NCBI GenBank assembly: GCA_963693365.1
Contig: CAVNZM010000003.1
Location: 1,240,001-1,304,000 of the forward strand
Reading direction: 5' to 3'
Origin: Amoebidium appalachense
Taxonomy: Eukaryota; Ichthyosporea
DNA: 64,000 nt
Positions within the stretch are counted from its first letter, which is position 1; the number at the start of each line of letters is the position of its first letter. The translations under genes and the position numbers were made by a program. Positions 1 to 11,766 of this stretch are shown here, one piece after another. Below the pieces are notes generated by a model, which did no database searches, was not told the origin of the DNA, and worked only from the letters and a program-made list of their open reading frames with translations.

Positions 1-214
1 TGAATACAGCATTAGGTGGCTCACTTACTTTGGTGTGAGGTACCATTCAGGGCATGCACACACAAAGCACTCTGTTTCTTTGCTGAAACCGCGCTTGCGT
101 GCTGGCAGGCAGGCAGAAGATGTGTGTTCGTAGCGCACTACAAACCCCCGGAATATGCAGTCAGTTTCCCAGAGTCTCTTGTTAATCTGAATGCTCACCA
201 GTTCTTTTCCACAG

Positions 215-1128
215 ATCTAACGGGGGGGCCGGCAAGGCTCATAGGCAGCCTTTCACTACGGCAGTTGGTTTTTGGGTTTTGTGCCATAACTCTATCTCTC
301 TACACGTATAAAAAATATGCGCACCATAATGACGCCGGTTTCGGCGCGTATACATCAGTACCGACGGAAAAGCTCTCTTCTCCGTTGTTTTTCGATGCTG
401 CGGCAGGCATCAACAAAGCTTTTGCGCAGAACATGGACGCACATCTTGTAACACCACCCACACATGCACAACCATTTCACCCAACATCTTTGACACAAGA
501 AGATGCCTTCTCCACTAAACCGCAAACATGGCTGCATCAATCACCTGGTTCTGATGGCGAGCAGGAGGATTACACGGGATATATTCGAGATATGCACGAT
601 GTTGTCGACAGAATTAACGGCACTTGGATAACCCCACACTGCTTCCTCCCTGAAACCCAACGGGACGATTTCGAGGCATTTATCCGGGATAGTATAAGAC
701 AATATAACGACAGCCGGAGGGGAGATAACTCGAGCGAAATTCACCGGGATATATGCGTAAAGGGGCTGGAAGATAGACTACGCGACGAGTACGGCGGAGC
801 GAATAACCTATGCGATTTTTCGAGATATCGAATTCCCGTATTTCCAAATAAGGTATTTTGGCAAAAGGCCAGAAACGGTGGCTCTCCTGTTAAGCAACTG
901 GCGGATTTACGGCCGAGGATGTCTGAAATGCCGAGAATTGCGTTTTTTATTATGGTGTTTATGGACCCCGAACATGTACTGCACCTGGTGAAGAGGTGGG
1001 GTTTTTTGTATATGTTGAGTTGGAACCCCCCCCTCCCCCCCCCTTCCCCCCCCAAAGAAAACACACACACCCACTCCCCTAGAGGTGTGGGTGGGTGGGA
1101 TGGGTGCGGGGGAGGGGGGGGGTGGGGT

Positions 1129-1160
<32 letters not shown>

Positions 1161-1718
1161 GGGGGGGGGGCAGGAAGAGAGAATGATGTCAGATATTTAT
1201 TCATAAGAGCAATGCAGGTGGCTATTTGCTGCAACACCTCCCCTTCCCCCCCCCCTCCGCCCTCCCCCTCCCCCCCCCCCCCCCCCCCCCCTCTCGCCCA
1301 CACACACACACACACACACATGGCCATCACTAAGAGACCTTCTGATTGTCAAGTTTATGTTCTTATTGGCTACGTGTGCGCTGTCATCCTGTTTTTCTTT
1401 CAAGTGTTTTTTTTTTTTTTTTTTTCCCTTTTGGGGCATCCGCCCGACCCCCTGCCCCTCAACCTCCCTCCACACACACGCTTGCACGCGTGCGCACACG
1501 CACACATCCACGCATACGCATATGCATACTCATTCACGTATACGCTTCGCGCAAACATGCACAGACACACGCAGGGACAGACATGCACACACGCGCGCGC
1601 GTGCGCGCGCACACACCCACCCACACACACACACACACAGTGCGTGTGTGAAATCACCAATTCTCCCTTCCTTCTCCCCCAGCCTCACATACACACACGC
1701 GCGTGTCCGCATACACAT

Positions 1719-1782
<64 letters not shown>

Positions 1783-1910
1783 GAACCATCCCTTCCCCCT
1801 TCTCCCGTCTCCTTTCTTTGCCCCCACCTGAACTCCCCCTCTCCCCTTCCCCCCCCCCTCCCCCCCCCCCACCTGAAACCCCCCCCTTCCCCCCCGCCCC
1901 CCGTTCTACA

Positions 1911-1981
<71 letters not shown>

Positions 1982-2160
1982 AACACGTTGCATATCTTTG
2001 CATGTGTGTATTACCATCTCCCGTTGTGGTTTTGCACTGCATGCAACATCCTAACTTCTTCACCCCTTCCCCACTTACCTCCCCCCGCCCGCTCCCTCCC
2101 CCCCCCCCCCCCCCCCCCCCCCGCCCGCTCCCCCTCCCCCCATACACGTGGGTGCACACA

Positions 2161-2230
<70 letters not shown>

Positions 2231-2323
2231 ACACACACACGTTTCTCTCCCCCCTCATCTTCCCAACCCTCATATTCCTCCCTCCCCCTTCGTCCTTCAC
2301 CTCCCCCTTCCAACCCCCCCCCT

Positions 2324-2404
<81 letters not shown>

Positions 2405-2936
2405 AAACACACACACACACAGGCTCCACGACCCCCAACACATGATCATGCTCCAACTGAGCCCCTCCTCCGACCCAAATTTCAAAAACGCAATTCGCGA
2501 AGGGTTAAAACAGGGGGGTTTTTCCTATGAAAATGTGTTTGTGATTGAGTGGGGGGAGATGGTCTACGGTACGGCTATGGATGTGGAAGCTATTATGGCG
2601 GCAGCCCGGCACTATTTTACATACTGGAATGTGGGTGTACCCGAAATTCTCAGAAAACCACCCTTCTCCCCCCCCCCCCCTCCCCCCCCCCCCCCTCCCC
2701 CTTCCCCGGCACACACACAGCCCCCTTTTTCCGTGGAAACTTGTATTGGAGGCTGTAGGTGCCTCCCCCCCCCCCCCCCCCCCCCCTCCTCCTCCTTTCC
2801 GTCCACCCTCCTCCTCCCCCCCCCCTCTCAACCCCTCCTCCCCTCCACTCTTCACCCTTTTTTGTGTGCCTTGGCACTCTGTGTTGTTTTGTCGTCATGA
2901 AGGGTTGGGCACTTACGTACTCAAAGTAGCTTTTTA

Positions 2937-2995
<59 letters not shown>

Positions 2996-4063
2996 CTCTA
3001 AAACAAAGAAGAAGAAAAAATATCCCCCCCCCCCCCCCCCCCCCCCCCTCCCCTCCCCACCCTGCCGGAGGAAAGAAAAGGAAAAGGGGGGGCAGGGGGG
3101 GAAGAAAGAAAAAAATACATGTGTCACCCATATCAATGTATAGTGCAACACGCTGTGCAGACCATTGATATCACACACCAACACAAATAGTTACCATCAG
3201 AGTTTTTCACGTTTCTTTTCTAATATAAGGCCCTCAGATGAGAGAGAAGGGTCGGTGTGGGGGGAGTTGCAGAAAACGGGGAGGGGGAGGTGGGGGGGGT
3301 TTTAAAAATAGCGAACACTTGGCTAACACCTAGCTCTCACACTGGGTCCATCCGAACAGGACTGGGACTTTTTCATTCCTTTGGGGGGGTCCGACTATTC
3401 TTCTTTCAACATCACCACCATCGCCTCCCTTCTCCACGAAGGGGGACCCAAAACGTGGGTTCAACCCGCGAATTTTCCGCTTTCTGTGATTGAAAGTAAC
3501 CCCCACACACCGGATAATGCCACGTGTTTGGACGGGGAAGATTCTAGAAACGAGGAGCCCCTTAAGTGGATTCAATACGACAGGGCGGAGAGGTGGAGCT
3601 ATGGGTGTATGGCTGATAGGAAGGCGACAGAGCAGGTGTGTGTGTGTATGCGTGTGTGTGTGTGTGTCGTTGTGGGTGGGTGGGAAGAGGGGGGAGGGGG
3701 GGGGGGAAGAGTTTTGGGGGGGGGGGGATAGGGGGGGAAGACGGGGGGGGGGGGGGGAGGGGGAGGGGGGGATAGGGGGGGGGGGGGGGGGTAGGTGGAT
3801 GTATGTTTGTGTGTGTGGATGGGTGGGGGTGGAGGTGGAGGGTTTGGGATTGTGGGAAGGGGTGGGGGTGGGGTGGGGTGTGGGTGGGTGGGGGGGGGGG
3901 GGGGGGGGGGGGGGGAGATTTGTATGTGTGCATGTGTGTGTGGAAGGAGGAAGGGGGGAGGGGAAGAGGAAGGGGTGGTGTGTTTCTGTAAGAAAGCAAA
4001 ATGTATGCACATGATGTGGCTGTGTGTGGGTGAGTGTGTTTCTGCATGTGGTTCTGAGCAGCA

Positions 4064-4144
<81 letters not shown>

Positions 4145-4475
4145 GATTTGTATGTGTGCATGTGTGTGTGGAAGGAGGAAGGGGGGAGGGGAAGAGGAAG
4201 GGGTGGCGTGTTTCTGTAAGAAAGCAAAATGTATGCACATGATGTGGCTGTGTGTGGGTGAGTGTGTTTCTGCATGTGGTTCTGAGCAGCAGGGGGGGGG
4301 GGGGGGGGGGGGGGGGGGGGAGGGGGGGGGGGGGGGGGGAGGGGGGGGGGGGGGGGGGGGGGGGGGCGGGGCTAGTGCACAAAGGGAAAAAGGAAGGGGA
4401 CTGTGTAGGTCAAATGGAGTTTGTTTGTTTGTTTTTTTGTGGTGGGGGTTGGAGAGGGAGGGGGAAGGGGGGGAA

Positions 4476-4513
<38 letters not shown>

Positions 4514-4536
4514 ACGAGCGTTTTTTTTTTTTTTTT

Positions 4537-4582
<46 letters not shown>

Positions 4583-4797
4583 ATAATGATGGGGTGCAAG
4601 TAATTTTATGTTTTTGAAGTGTGTGGTTGGCCAGGGTTAGTCTGCTGAAGCGGTTGTGATGTACTGACCCTTTTCCCGTTACCTCCACCGCCACCACTCC
4701 ACCCCGTTCCACATGCACACACGTATGTGCACGCACACACACACACGAACACACACGCACGCACACACACACGCACGCACGCACACACGCACGCACG

Positions 4798-4881
<84 letters not shown>

Positions 4882-5153
4882 TACTGGCGCAAACCGTGGT
4901 ACCTCACGCAACACGGCCACCAATGGTGCAAAACGTACCCCCTGAGCCATGGAATTTTCCACCGACGTACAGTGCGGGAAATGATAGAAAGTGAGGAAGG
5001 GCGGAAAGCCTATGCCTACTTTCGTGTCGTGGGATTTGCAGCCGTGGAGCATTACTGGGCTACATTTTTGCTGTCGAGAGGAAGGAGAGAGGGGCAGTTA
5101 TTGAGAAAGGTGTGTGTGTGTGTTTGTGGGTGGGTGGGTGGGTGTGCGCGTGC

Positions 5154-5227
<74 letters not shown>

Positions 5228-5436
5228 CAGTGTGTGTATGTGTTGTTCTGTTGGCTTCATATTATTGCTCTGTGATTGAATTTTGGTTTCCGGATAATTG
5301 GACGTTCCTGGGGATGGGAACATGTGAGTGGCTGTGCCGATTGTGGTTGTGGTGGTGAGTTGGGGGTGAGGGTCTTGGGGGATTAATGGGGGGGGGGGGG
5401 GGAGAGGGGGTGGTTTGCGCCTTTTTTTTTTTTTTT

Positions 5437-5479
<43 letters not shown>

Positions 5480-5639
5480 GGATGACTTTCTAGGACTGTG
5501 AGCGAAAGGCTGGACATTATTTATCTTCCCCACAATGGGCCCTGCTTGGTACTTTGTGTGCTCTGCAATTTGCAGTGTGTTGCCTGTCATAACTTTGTGT
5601 TTCCTCCTCACTCTGTAACGCATTCTACCCCCCCCCCCC

Positions 5640-5670
<31 letters not shown>

Positions 5671-5777
5671 ACCTCCCCAAAAAACCCCCTATCACCACTG
5701 CCACCACCACCACAAGTGGAGTCGTGCATGCTCGCGCAAACACATCCACACATCCACACATGCACAACACACACAAA

Positions 5778-5827
<50 letters not shown>

Positions 5828-6031
5828 ACACAGATGCCCTGCTACATGTCGTGGTCCCATGGAGAAAACTCGGTCCGCAGCGCCGCGATAGGCAACACCA
5901 TTCTCACCATGGCACAGAAAAACATAGTCGATGACGTCAGGGAAAAGGGAATTCCCTTTCTGAGAAAAATCCAATCTAGCTCTCCGGGTTCGCTCGAACT
6001 TCGTAACTACCTGGATTCGCTCCCCTCCTAA
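215..6031 (+). CDS. GT14-family glycosyltransferase (core-2/I-branching or xylosyltransferase-like), 5' partial
   Basis: Exons 215-995, 2423-2630, 3360-3635, 4879-5109 and 5834-6031, stop TAA 6029-6031; about 564 codons in the window. The junctions agree in phase (an AG|G arginine codon at the first, phase 0 at the others). The frame is open upstream of 215 but has no ATG before the membrane helix. A pyrimidine-rich AG at 213-214 suggests that an earlier exon lies outside the window. A hydrophobic anchor (about bases 240-300) followed by a linker fits a Golgi type II enzyme. Family marks: RIAFFIMVF opening the catalytic domain, [12 protein letters not shown] (equivalent to the WDFFINLSxxDYP block), HGHQW followed by a DWFLLNRRFV-like stretch, [10 protein letters not shown] in the PAESFFHTVL position, and a C-terminal GIPFLRKI like the FFARKF block. 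The usual IHVD segment is replaced by MLQLSP, so the donor or acceptor cannot be predicted. Family call good, substrate unknown. Confidence 0.75.
996..2422 (+). repeat. GT14 intron 1: poly-C/poly-G and (CA)n arrays
   Basis: The intron holds long G and C runs (1118-1170, 1267-1290, 2098-2122), a 17-T run near 1407, (CA)n at about 1720-1780, 1912-1979 and 2329-2422, and (GA)n at 2193-2227. The last (CA)n array supplies the 3' splice site CACAG directly. Confidence 0.9.
3916..4371 (+). repeat. 228-bp tandem duplication in GT14 intron 3
   Basis: A block starting at 3916 and again at 4144 repeats almost base for base for about 150 bases (one T/C difference seen), each copy followed by a long poly-G run. 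The second poly-G is interrupted by single A bases. It lies wholly inside the intron 3636-4878. Confidence 0.85.
4801..4878 (+). repeat. (CA)n array forming a 3' splice site
   Basis: About 38 CA units run directly into the CAG that precedes exon 4879. The matching 5' splice site of the same intron (3636) is a (GT)n start. Confidence 0.9.
5110..5833 (+). repeat. GT14 intron 4: (GT)n donor, T-run/G-run junction, poly-C and (CA)n acceptor
   Basis: The intron begins GTGTGTGTG, contains (TG)n 5160-5226, a T run joined to a G run (5422-5479), a poly-C tract (5626-5670) and ends in (CA)n then CAG at 5833. The part about 5519-5645 is a minus-strand member of the poly-G-headed dispersed repeat family. 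Confidence 0.85.
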
Positions 6032-6079
6032 TCCCATCCCCCTCCCCCCCCCCTCCCCCAACACACACACAGACACACA

Positions 6080-6142
<63 letters not shown>

Positions 6143-6184
6143 CCTTTCTTCCACCTCACATACGGACGCGTGTATTGCAAAAGC

Positions 6185-6219
<35 letters not shown>

Positions 6220-6861
6220 CCTGTGCAAGCACACATCCCATACATCCCCTGGCATCATAATTGACCATACTTCTATGCACGTGCACTTTATATGCATTAC
6301 CCGGTTGACTATAAAAATTCTTAACGCATACATGTATGCCCTTTCCAGTAACTATATCATATAATTTACTTATATTAGTTTTGCAGTAATTAATTGGATT
6401 ATTCGGTGTTCGTGAATAGAATGCGGAGGTAACAGTGCTCTGTATACGTAGGTAACTTAGACCTACTTCTCTACAAAATATCATGTGCATACAGTACGTA
6501 CGTATACTTTTACAATAAGCCTGTTCTCAATAGTATATGTGTAATTTATTTAGCGTTTATGTATATTAATGTTATAAATATTGATTTCTGATATATTGAT
6601 ATGACTTTTAGTATACTGTGCAGGTCATAAATCTCCTCCGCTATATGAGTCAACTTTATTTTCACTGGTGAAAAAGCCCTGTTTGGCAATAATATTAATT
6701 AATTAAAATTTTGAAAGATCTACATCATCAACAGTTACCAAGTAAAAACGACCCAGTATGACACATTTTTACGAGCTCCGTGTGAGTTCATAACTATTTC
6801 TCGGATCATTACAGCGCACCGGGCTGTGTGTGTCTGTGTGTGTGTGTGTGTTGGGCGCGGG

Positions 6862-6995
6862 GGGGGGGGGGGGGGGGGGGGGTTTGAATGCGTCAAAAAG
6901 TACGAAGTACACAAGAACAAACGGATAACACGATGCAGAATGCAAGCCATACATAAAGAGTATGCATAATAAGCAGAGCCCATCCTCAGGGGGGG
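6862..6995 (+). repeat. Member of poly-G-headed dispersed repeat family
   Basis: Starts in a G run, continues TTTGAATGCG, AAGTACGAAGTACACAAGAAC, and ends near ATAAGCAGAGCCCATCCTC followed by G bases. The same order of blocks recurs at 33,937-34,110 (+), 42,306-42,420 (-) and, partially, 13,826-13,880 (-). Confidence 0.7.
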
Positions 6996-7713
6996 CCCAC
7001 GTCATCCACAGTACCCGAGTTTCGACCTATTCCCCTCGTTAACGAAACCCAACTCAGATACTGTTTCACTTGAACATGAGTAGGTCACACGTCTTGATCA
7101 GAGACGAGCAGGGTTGCTTATGCAGGCAAGGGCAGTGGGAAAGGCCGGGGGTTAAAGTTGCAGCAGTAAGCAGAAGCAAGAAAAATATAGATAGGAACTC
7201 AGGAGACGGGGCTTCTAGGAAGCTCCCCCGTCGATACCTAAGTCGATACTTCCCTGGCTAACATACTACACCAGCTGAAAAGAATTAAGTCCCGAAGGCC
7301 ACAGAATTCGTAATCAGAGGGGAAAATATGAGATTTGACCCACGCCGCAGGGGGGGGGGGGGGTAAGAAGAGGCACAGTGGTAGACACAAGATGCGCGGC
7401 TGTAGAAATTCACACTATCACGTTATGGTAGAAGCAGCAAACTCACTGAATTAACTTGACTAAAGTGAAGAAGTAACTATAGGGGACTAGAGAGTAGGCC
7501 GGGTCCGGGAGATGCGTGTGTGACCAGGAGTGCAGGGGAGCCAAAACTGCGCGGGAGCCCAGAAAAAAGGTAGGGGAGGTAGGCCCTGAGGCGAAGCAAG
7601 TGCCAGGTAATGGCAGAAAGGATAGGAGAGGTTGAGGGGATAGGGGCAACGGAAAGGGGTTGAGAAAGGGGGATATGGAGAGGAAAAAGAGGTCGGATCA
7701 CACAGGGATAGAA

Positions 7714-7749
<36 letters not shown>

Positions 7750-7756
7750 GAAGGGA

Positions 7757-7865
7757 GTGTGTGTGTGTGCGGGTGCGGGTGCGGGTGCGGGAAGGGTGAA
7801 GAGAGAGGGAGAGAAAGATAGCCTCGGAAGAGAGAGAGTAAAGAGAGGGGGGGGGGGGGGGGGGG

Positions 7866-7900
<35 letters not shown>

Positions 7901-8344
7901 TGGGAGGGAGGGAGGGAGGGATCCGGAAGAGAGAGAGAGAGAGGCCCTGAGAGGAAGGGAGGGAGGGAGAGGGGGAGAGAGGGAGGGAGGAAGAGAGAGA
8001 GAGAGGGAGAGAGGGAGGGAGGGAGGGAGGGAGGGAGGGAGGGAGGGAGGAAGAGAAAGAGGGAGGGAGGGAGAGGGGGGGGGGGGGAGGGGGGAGAGAG
8101 AGAGAGAGGGAGGGAGGGAGGGAGGGAGGGAGGGGGGGGGGGGGGAGGGAGGGAGGGAGGGAGGGAGGGAGGGAGGGAGGGAAGGAGGGAGGGAGGGAGA
8201 GAGGGAGAGAGGAAAGAGAGAGAGAGGGAGAGGGAGGGAGGGGGGAGGGAAGGAGGGAGGGAGGGAGAGAGGAAGAGAAAGAGGAGAGGGAGGGAGAGGG
8301 GGGGGGGGGGGGAGAGAGGGAGAGGGAGAGAGGGAGGGAGGGAG

Positions 8345-8383
<39 letters not shown>

Positions 8384-8534
8384 GGGAGGGAGGGAGGGAG
8401 GGAGGGAGGGAGGGAGGAGAGGGAGGGAGGGAGGGAGGGAGGGAGAGAGAGAGAGAGACTGAGGAGAGAGAGTAGCCGATGGAAAGAAAGGAAAAAGTGG
8501 GTTAGAGTTGAAACACATATTATTGGGGGGGGAA

Positions 8535-8573
<39 letters not shown>

Positions 8574-8600
8574 GGGGGGGAGGAGGAAACAGGCAATGAG
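7757..8600 (+). repeat. Purine-only tract, (GGGA)n/(GA)n/poly-G
   Basis: About 840 bases that are almost entirely G and A on the plus strand, made of GAGA, GGGAGGGA and G-run stretches. Open frames on both strands here are artefacts of composition. Confidence 0.9.
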
Positions 8601-9269
8601 AAAAGCATAAAGGTAGGGGCCGCACCAGTGGTACCAGTGTCTAGAATCGTAAACGTCAGGTAATGGCAGAAGCAGGTGAAGGTTACTTAGAAGTCGATCT
8701 GGGATGGATGTGCATGGTGGTAAGAGGAGGAGGAACGGGGGGGGGGGGGGGGGGGGGGGACGACCCGGTATATATACCACAGTAAGTAACATGGAGATTC
8801 TGGGCTCGACGCGAAGAAAGTGACTCGAGTGCAGAATGCTGTGTTCACGCCCATGTTATTATTTGGCTGAAGCTAAAGCTTTCATTTCAGTACCACCTAT
8901 ACAGGTGTGGTATTATCTACCCAACTAGTAGCTCAATCTCAGATTGCTAAACCGAAAAACGCAAATGTTTCAAACCTCCGCGTTCACGTATGTCACACGC
9001 ACACACGCATGTGTCAAAAGAACCGAAACGCCCTCTCCTCCTTTCAAAAAATACAACTGTCACAAGCACAGAAAAGGTATACTCACGCACACGCACACGC
9101 ACACGCACACACCTGTCAAAAACTACTGCAGTAGACAGCAGAACATGCAATCCCCACCTTCACTCTAGGACGAAAACACAGGAAAGTAGCGGGGGCAGGC
9201 ACGCACGTGCACACAAACACACAAAAAATAGAGCACGCACAGGCACACACACACGCACGCACGCGCACC

Positions 9270-9314
<45 letters not shown>

Positions 9315-10670
9315 CGCACACACACACACACAAACGGAAAAAAAAAAGAAAAAGAAAAAGAACAAAAAAAAAAATAGCGCACAGGCACACAATGACTCAC
9401 TGACATCTGAGAAGTTATGACGCCATAGGGGGGAGATTCCTGTCATTTCTTGTGTACGTGCCAAAAGGAGTGGCTCATGCGACGGTTGGAGCTGGCCGGG
9501 TCGGTTCAGGTCATACTATGTGCCTGGATCGCGGCTGAGGGGCAGCACCCTGTGATTCTATGTCACATTCACGGTAAAAAAACACAAGACTTTAACAAAG
9601 CTCAAGTCAAGCTAAATAAAAATTAAGAAAACAAAATTGCTGCTGTGTAGTAATTCTCCAGCTCAAATCTACTTTTGGATTTAGAAACATGGCCTTGTTT
9701 CGGCTTTTGATGCCCACTATGCCCGAGCCATTGACCCGCGAGCCAGTGATCTGTGCTGGCTCGAACTCTGATGAACAAAGTTGACGTGAGACTGTTGCCG
9801 ATACTCACGAAGGAGCGAGACCCCCCCACCTAAGGCAAACTTCGGCTCTTGTTTTTTTGTTTCATTTTAATCAAGAGCTATGACCGGTGCTGAAATCATT
9901 TCAATTATGATTTCATTCATGAATAATAAACATTTTTAAATTTATTAGAAAACTTTAATATGTAAATATGGTCTTATACACTGATAATGAAGTTATTTTT
10001 GAAACAAAAAGAACTGATATTGGTTCGGGCTCCATTCACGGGGGGTCTGTAGCTGGATTGAGGTTGGATGATTATACTCGGGAGCGCGGCAGCAAAGACT
10101 TGTTGTCAGTTCTTGATATTTTGTTTGTAGAAGAAACGATATGAAAATTTATCAACTATACTATGAAGCCATTACGCTTTTTACCATTTGGAACTAGTAT
10201 ATGATGAAGGGAAAACTTTGGAAAGCACGCGTGCCGCCTGTACATCGTGCACGGCGAGGATGGAATGGCATGTAAGGGTTTTTTTTCATTGGCTGGATTC
10301 TGAGTAATCATTTCGTATTTTATCGGATGTTTTGGGAAGCAATTGGATCCGTGACGTTTCTCATGATTGGTTGAGCGTCGAGGCAAGTGACTTTTGTTGG
10401 ACCCCGTCAAGTGAGTTTTGAACCCCACAAATCATACTTTTCGGTTGTTAGATCAAATATTTCAGTTGATCAACGACGCATTTTCGCAAATTGTTATAGA
10501 GAACCCATTTCTTGATTGAACGTTTGATCAAACCCCCCTTTGCTATTTTGAATCATAAAAAACAAGGCCAACTGGATTTTCCCATTTGTAGGTCTCGAAT
10601 CTTCCATGCGCTTCTTTTCCCGTAGAATCCCGAACTTCCTAATCAAGGCCTCAGATCATTTTTCCTTTTT

Positions 10671-10760
10671 TTCATTGGCTATCAGTCACGGCACAAACAA
10701 ACCGCAAGGTCTATTGGCCGCCTGACCAGGGCTCACCCATACACAATAAAAGCCCGCCAG
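10671..10760 (+). promoter_or_regulatory. Candidate promoter of the kinase gene
   Basis: Two ATTGG (inverted CCAAT) boxes at 10674-10678 and 10713-10717 are followed by a TATA-like AATAAAAG at 10745-10752, about 145 bases before the ATG. Spacing fits a core promoter with transcription starting near 10,775. Inference only. Confidence 0.45.
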
Positions 10761-10895
10761 AGCTATCGGTGCTCAGTTCTAACAACATCATGTTCCCAAC
10801 GGCGTTGCTCTAGTTTTTTTGTCCCTTTTCAACATCCCCCTCCTCTCTTCTCATGTTTACCAACGGCGTTTTTCGCCTGTGTGTTCTCGTGAGAA

Positions 10896-11726
10896 ATGGC
10901 TCCATCCACGGATACGCAGCCTGCCAAGGAGGCTGTTAATTTGCCCACGCTTCTTGAGGTTATTAACTCGGGTGCGTTTGGGGAGGTTTATCGTGGGGTT
11001 CTCGAGACCGGAAAAGAGGTTGCAGTGAAAGTGGTGCCTCTGCTCGGAAACACGAACTACGAGACGCTGGAGCGCGAGCTAGTTATATGCAAGGAGGTTG
11101 ACCACCCCTATATTGTCCACACATACGATATCATCAACACCAACGATGCCGTTTTCGTTGTTCAGGAGTATTGTGCGCGTGGAGATCTTTTCGAAGTTAT
11201 CCCACCCTTAGTTGGCATTCAAGACGAAGCAAAGGTCAAGAAGTATTTCAGCCAGCTTGTTGATGCAGTGACCTACCTGCATGCGCATAAGATCGTGCAC
11301 CGAGACATTAAGCCCGAGAACGTAGTGATAACTGACAACGACGATATACGACTGATAGACTTTGGATTGTCTGGGTATGAGGGTGAGGAAGTGGATCCCA
11401 TGGTTGGTACCGTCCCTTACATGGCTCCGGTAAGTTTTTGGCACCGTTCTTGTCACCTCTCATGTGTTGGACTAGTGTAGAAGACAAATAATGGGGCTTT
11501 ACGGTGATATGTCGTTAGGTCCCCTGATTTCGGGACGGTGTCCATCGTGGATCCGTCTTGGTGGAGCTTCATTTCTATCATGCTTTGATGTGCAAGTGCT
11601 GTTGTACGTAGGTTAATCAAAATAAAATTATTTGAATATCTTTACTTGCGGAGTATTCGAGATATCACTTTTGTTATGGTGGGTGTTGCATGACCTGATG
11701 GTTTATGAGTCCTGGTTGTGGTTCTT

Positions 11727-11766
<40 letters not shown>

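Larger units (their letters stand above)
6032..10670. other. Intergenic, no gene seen
   Basis: 6032-6150 is poly-C and (CA)n. 6250-6730 is AT-rich unique sequence without a convincing ORF. 6862-6995 is a dispersed repeat. 7000-7680 and 8760-9050 are unique and non-coding in appearance. 7700-8760 is a purine tract with poly-G. 9075-9390 has (CA)n-type repeats. 9400-10,670 is AT-rich; its short ORFs match nothing I know and lack splice context. Confidence 0.6.

Noticed and set aside
16-214. Upstream extension of the GT14 frame as the true N-terminus
   Set aside because: The frame begins with GTG after a stop, has no ATG before the membrane helix, and a good acceptor (TTCTTTTCCACAG) ends at 214.
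7477-8625. Long Ser/Pro/Leu and Arg/Glu/Gly frames
   Set aside because: Direct translation of a purine tract; no start context, splice sites or complexity.
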